A DNA stretch of 64,000 nt from Candidatus Contendibacter sp. Its GTDB lineage: Bacteria > Pseudomonadota > Gammaproteobacteria > Competibacterales > Competibacteraceae. The notes beneath the pieces are model-generated. The model had not been told where the DNA came from. It made no database searches and saw only the letters and a program-made list of their open reading frames with translations. A program made the position numbers and the translations under genes. Where the stretch lies: positions 1 to 64,000 of the forward strand of contig JARSSO010000013.1 of NCBI GenBank assembly GCA_029624765.1, in the 5' to 3' direction. Of the stretch, positions 60,822 to 64,000 are shown in pieces; the first letter of the stretch is position 1; the number at the start of each line of letters is the position of its first letter.

Positions 60822-61079
60822 CTAGACCTTTTGATGGTCCTTGGCCAGGGGATCGGAAGCCACCGTCGCGGGATCGCCGACACGTTCCCGAGTCGCCTGC
60901 TGTTCCAGCTTCTTGGGGTTTTCCTCGGCGGTTTCCGGTTTGCCGCCTTCCTTCATGGCGTCGCGGAAGCCGCGGATGGCCGAACCCACGTCGGAGCCGA
61001 GATTGCGCAGCCGGCTGCCGCCGAACAGCACCAGGACGATGACCAGAATGAGCAGTAATTCCCAAATACTGAAGTGCAT
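60822..61079 (-). CDS. tatA: Sec-independent translocase TatA
   Basis: 85 aa. Membrane helix FSIWELLLILVIVLVLFGG, FG-type hinge (LFGGSRLRNLG) and amphipathic helix AIRGFRDAMKEGG; acidic tail. Pore-forming subunit. Follows hisE by 39 nt, a frequent his-tat linkage. Confidence 0.95.
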   Translation of the reverse strand: MHFSIWELLLILVIVLVLFGGSRLRNLGSDVGSAIRGFRDAMKEGGKPETAEENPKKLEQQATRERVGDPATVASDPLAKDHQKV

Positions 61080-61118
61080 GGCGGTGTGCCTCTGTGGACG
61101 GGGGAAGGCGGCGCCGGC

Positions 61119-61442
61119 CTAGCCGGCGGCGCGAGCGGCTTTTTCGGTCAGGCCGGAGACGCCGAACCGGCGGCGCAGTTCGTCGAGCACCGCATCCGGG
61201 CCAAGTCTCTGATGTGCCAGCAGGACCAGGGTATGAAACCACAAATCGGCGATTTCGCGCACCAGATGCTCGGAATCGCCGTTCTTGGCGGCCAGCAGGG
61301 TTTCGGCGGCTTCCTCGCCGACTTTCTTGAGAATGGCGTCCAGACCCTTGGCGTACAGCCGGGCGACGTAGGAGCCGTCGGGATCGGCCTGCTTGCGTGC
61401 TTCCAGCGTCGCCGCCAGTTCGCGCAGGATGTCGTCGCTCAT
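61119..61442 (-). CDS. hisE: Phosphoribosyl-ATP pyrophosphatase
   Basis: 107 aa from the ATG at 61442. MazG-like helices with [12 protein letters not shown] and [13 protein letters not shown] (metal-binding Glu/Asp). Second step of histidine synthesis. Overlaps hisI by 4 nt. Confidence 0.95.
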   Translation of the reverse strand: MSDDILRELAATLEARKQADPDGSYVARLYAKGLDAILKKVGEEAAETLLAAKNGDSEHLVREIADLWFHTLVLLAHQRLGPDAVLDELRRRFGVSGLTEKAARAAG

Positions 61443-61828
61443 GCGCCGTACATCTCGCGCGGGTCCTTCAGTACGGGATCGGTGACAACCCATTGGCCGT
61501 CACGGAATTCCTCGAAGAAACAGCTTTGCCGACCGGTATGACAGGCGATGCCGCCGATTTGTTCGATCTCCAGCAGCAGCACGTCGTGGTCGCAATCCAG
61601 CCGGATGCTTTTCACCTTTTGGGTATGGCCGGAGGTTTCGCCCTTGTGCCAGAGTTCCTGGCGGGAGCGTGACCAGTACACCGCTTCGCCGCGTTCCACG
61701 GTAAGCCGCAGCGATTCCCGGTTCATCCAGGCCATCATCAGTATTCGGCCGCTGCCGGCGTCCTGGGCGATGGCGGGAACCAGCCCGTCCGCCGTCCATT
61801 TGATCCGCTCCAACCAGTCGTCGTTCAT
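61439..61828 (-). CDS. hisI: Phosphoribosyl-AMP cyclohydrolase
   Basis: 129 aa from the ATG at 61828. [33 protein letters not shown] and [10 protein letters not shown] contain the zinc cysteines. Third step of histidine synthesis; separate from hisE, unlike the fused E. coli form. Overlaps hisF by 4 nt. Confidence 0.96.
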   Translation of the reverse strand: MNDDWLERIKWTADGLVPAIAQDAGSGRILMMAWMNRESLRLTVERGEAVYWSRSRQELWHKGETSGHTQKVKSIRLDCDHDVLLLEIEQIGGIACHTGRQSCFFEEFRDGQWVVTDPVLKDPREMYGA

Positions 61829-62598
61829 AGTCTCACTTCGATGCCGCGCGCTTGCATGTGGCGCTTGGCCTGTTCGATGGTGTATTCGGCGAAGTGGAAA
61901 ATGCTGGCGGCCAGCACCGCGTCGGCTTTGCCCAGCAGAATGCCGTCCGCCAGATGGTCCAGCGTGCCCACCCCTCCCGAGGCGATGATCGGGATGGTGG
62001 TCGCCTCGCTGATGGCGCGGGTCAGTTCCAGATCGAAGCCGCGCTTGGTGCCGTCGCGGTCCATGCTGGTCAGCAGGATTTCGCCGGCGCCGTAGGCGTT
62101 CATCCGCCGCGCCCATTCCACCGCGTCGATCCCGGTGGGCCGGCGACCGCCGTGGGTGAAGATTTCCCAGCGCGGCGATTCGCCGGGTTGATGCACCGCC
62201 TTGGCGTCGATGGCGACCACGATGCACTGATTGCCGAACCGCTCGGCGGCTTCGCGCACGAACTCGGGCCGAGCGATGGCGGCGGTGTTGATGGACACTT
62301 TGTCGGCCCCGGCGTTCAGCATTCGCCGCACGTCGTCCAGGGTGCGGATACCGCCGCCCACGGTCAACGGAATGAACACCTCGCTGGCGACTTGCTCAAC
62401 CACGTGCACCATGGTCTCGCGGTCGTCGGAGCTGGCGGTGATGTCGAGAAAGGTGATTTCATCCGCGCCCTGCTTGTCGTAGCGGCGGGCGATTTCCACC
62501 GGATCGCCGGCGTCGCGGATTTCCACGAATTTGACGCCCTTGACCACCCGGCCCCGATCCACGTCCAGGCACGGGATGATGCGTTTCGCCAGTCCCAT
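61825..62598 (-). CDS. hisF: Imidazole glycerol phosphate synthase cyclase HisF
   Basis: 257 aa. [17 protein letters not shown] start with catalytic Asp11-type, [20 protein letters not shown] and [12 protein letters not shown] (Asp130-type). Combines with HisH. Shares one base with hisA (TGATG). Confidence 0.97.
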   Translation of the reverse strand: MGLAKRIIPCLDVDRGRVVKGVKFVEIRDAGDPVEIARRYDKQGADEITFLDITASSDDRETMVHVVEQVASEVFIPLTVGGGIRTLDDVRRMLNAGADKVSINTAAIARPEFVREAAERFGNQCIVVAIDAKAVHQPGESPRWEIFTHGGRRPTGIDAVEWARRMNAYGAGEILLTSMDRDGTKRGFDLELTRAISEATTIPIIASGGVGTLDHLADGILLGKADAVLAASIFHFAEYTIEQAKRHMQARGIEVRL

Positions 62599-63338
62599 CA
62601 CCCGTTCCCCAGGGTATTGGCCAATCGTTGCGCCTCGGCCAGGTCGATGGCGCCATCGTACAGCGCCCGGCCGATGATCGCGCCCATGATGCCCTCGCCC
62701 TGCACCGCGCACAATGCCCGCACGTCGTCCAGGGTGCTGACGCCGCCGGAGGCGATTACCGGGATGCTGATGGCCTGCGCCAGCCGCACCGTGGCCTCGA
62801 CGTTGACCCCCTGCATCATGCCGTCGCGACTGATGTCGGTGTAGACGATGGCTTCGACGCCGTAGCGTTCGAAGATCCGCGCCAGGTCGATCACGTCGTG
62901 CTTGGACAGCTTCGACCAGCCATCGACCGCGACCCGTCCATCCTTGGCGTCCAGCCCAACGATGATGTGGCCGGCGTATTCGACGCACAGGTCGTTGATG
63001 AAGCCCGGCTCCTGCACCGCCTTGGTGCCGATGATGACGAACTGGACGCCTGCATCCAGATAGGTCTCGACGGTCTGTTCGTCGCGAATGCCGCCGCCGA
63101 CCTGGATGGATAAATCGGGGAAGGTTTGGGCGATGCGGCGAATCACCTGGGTGTTGACCGGTCGGCCGGCGAACGCGCCGTTCAGGTCCACCAGATGCAG
63201 GCGGCGGGCGCCGGCCTCCACCCAACGCGCGGCCATCGCCACCGGGTCGTCCGAAAAGACCGTCGAGTCTTCCATCCGTCCCTGGCGCAACCGCACGCAC
63301 TTGCCATCCTTCAAATCAATCGCGGGTATGAGCAACAT
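62598..63338 (-). CDS. hisA: ProFAR isomerase HisA
   Basis: 246 aa. [19 protein letters not shown] start (catalytic Asp), [27 protein letters not shown] and [12 protein letters not shown], the half-barrel pattern shared with HisF. Fourth step of the pathway. 37 nt after hisH. Confidence 0.97.
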   Translation of the reverse strand: MLLIPAIDLKDGKCVRLRQGRMEDSTVFSDDPVAMAARWVEAGARRLHLVDLNGAFAGRPVNTQVIRRIAQTFPDLSIQVGGGIRDEQTVETYLDAGVQFVIIGTKAVQEPGFINDLCVEYAGHIIVGLDAKDGRVAVDGWSKLSKHDVIDLARIFERYGVEAIVYTDISRDGMMQGVNVEATVRLAQAISIPVIASGGVSTLDDVRALCAVQGEGIMGAIIGRALYDGAIDLAEAQRLANTLGNG

Positions 63339-63375
63339 GGCAGGGTTCTATGTAAATTGACTGACCACAGACTGT

Positions 63376-64000
63376 TCAGGGATTCCAATTCGCGAAATTG
63401 GCGAGCAACCGCAGACCCGCCTGGGCGCTCTTCTCCGGGTGGAATTGCACGGCAAAGATGTTGTCCCGGGCGATGACCGAAGCGAACTCGAAGCCGTAAC
63501 AGGTCCAGCCCGCCACCAGCGTTTCGTCGGCGGGTCGCGGATAATAACTATGGACGAAATAGAAGCGGCTGTCCTGGGGGATGCCGCGCCAGAGTGGGTG
63601 GTTTCCCGCCTGACGGACCTGATTCCAGCCCATGTGCGGCACCTTGAGCCGCTCGCCGGTCACCGGATCGCGCGGGTCGGCGAACCGGACCACCCGGCCC
63701 GGCAACACGCCCAGACCGGCGACGCCGTCGTTCTCCTCGCTGAAGTCCAGCAGCGCCTGTGGTCCCAGGCACAGCCCCAGAAAGGGTTTGCCCAGCGCCG
63801 CGTCCCGGACCACGTCCACCAGGTTCCAGTGGGCCAGTTCGCGCATGCAGTCGCGGATCGAGCCCTGGCCGGGAAATACCACCCGGTCGGCCTGGAGAAT
63901 GTCTTGGCGGTTCTGCGTGACGATCACGCGCGCTTGTGGAGCGACATGTTCGAGCGCCTTGGCGACGGAACGCAGATTGCCCATGCCATAGTCGATGATC
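63376..64000 (-). CDS. hisH: Imidazole glycerol phosphate synthase glutaminase HisH (5' end outside window)
   Basis: About 208 residues visible, starting IIDYGMGNLRSVAKAL; the first few codons lie beyond base 64000. Amidotransferase nucleophile in LGLCLGPQALLD (Cys, with GPQ where GMQ is usual) and the His-Glu pair in FAVQFHPEKS. Supplies ammonia to HisF. hisB probably lies further upstream. Confidence 0.95.
   Translation of the reverse strand, partial: IIDYGMGNLRSVAKALEHVAPQARVIVTQNRQDILQADRVVFPGQGSIRDCMRELAHWNLVDVVRDAALGKPFLGLCLGPQALLDFSEENDGVAGLGVLPGRVVRFADPRDPVTGERLKVPHMGWNQVRQAGNHPLWRGIPQDSRFYFVHSYYPRPADETLVAGWTCYGFEFASVIARDNIFAVQFHPEKSAQAGLRLLANFANWNP

Overview
The window is GC-rich, densely coded chromosomal DNA. 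Its gene content (rpmH-rnpA-yidD-yidC-mnmE, bamB-yfgM-hisS-rodZ-pilW-rlmN-ndk, hisH-hisA-hisF-hisI-hisE-tatABC, priA, orn, rsgA, opgD) is that of a gammaproteobacterium. The acetate-permease locus and general style would fit a Competibacter-like or purple-sulfur-type lineage, but the genus is an inference and cannot be fixed from the sequence.

Layout. 1-2.2 kb: a truncated group II intron sits in the attC site of an integron-type gene cassette (229-aa membrane protein). 2.3-5.8 kb: moaB, then a proteostasis run hsp20-cbpA-degP behind a convincing sigma-32-type promoter. 5.9-9.9 kb: a YbaK-HDOD fusion, an FtsN-like protein without SPOR domain, and argS. 9.9-13.9 kb: cNMP/CBS/DUF294 regulator, actP and DUF485. 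14.3-25.8 kb: priA, marC, bamB, yfgM, hisS, rodZ, pilW, rlmN, ndk, hisG, nfi. 25.8-33.5 kb: a coiled-coil unknown, opgD, a LysE-type exporter, rsgA, orn, a RhdA-type sulfurtransferase and an FMN glutamate-synthase-like protein. 33.7-37.6 kb: rpmH, rnpA, yidD, yidC, mnmE.

37.7-44.5 kb is an accessory island bracketed by an 18/20-identical direct repeat. It holds a gene pair with a HicA-like ORF broken by an in-frame stop, a Panacea (DUF4065) toxin-antitoxin-like pair, and the two ends of a type III restriction-modification locus (mod and res). The middle of that locus has been replaced by an opposite-strand two-gene module: an OLD-like ATPase plus a TOPRIM/DUF4276-like protein. This nested, PARIS-like arrangement is the strongest defence-system candidate here.

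44.6-49.6 kb is an exported-protein cluster: two paralogous TPR proteins (one fused to a trypsin-like protease), two coiled-coil lipoproteins and, divergently, an exported caspase-like protein with an FGE/SUMF1-like C-terminus. 50-53.2 kb is a graveyard of small mobile and toxin-antitoxin pieces: frameshifted brnT with intact brnA, a hydrolase remnant, a 141-bp MITE, a dead integrase tail, an intact higBA pair with visible operator, and a transposase tail. 53.3-59.6 kb: a DJ-1/PfpI protein, a YhaO/YhaN (SbcD/SbcC-like) nuclease-ATPase pair and an SDR. 59.6-64 kb: tatC-tatB-tatA and hisE-hisI-hisF-hisA-hisH, tightly packed on the minus strand, with hisH cut by the window end.
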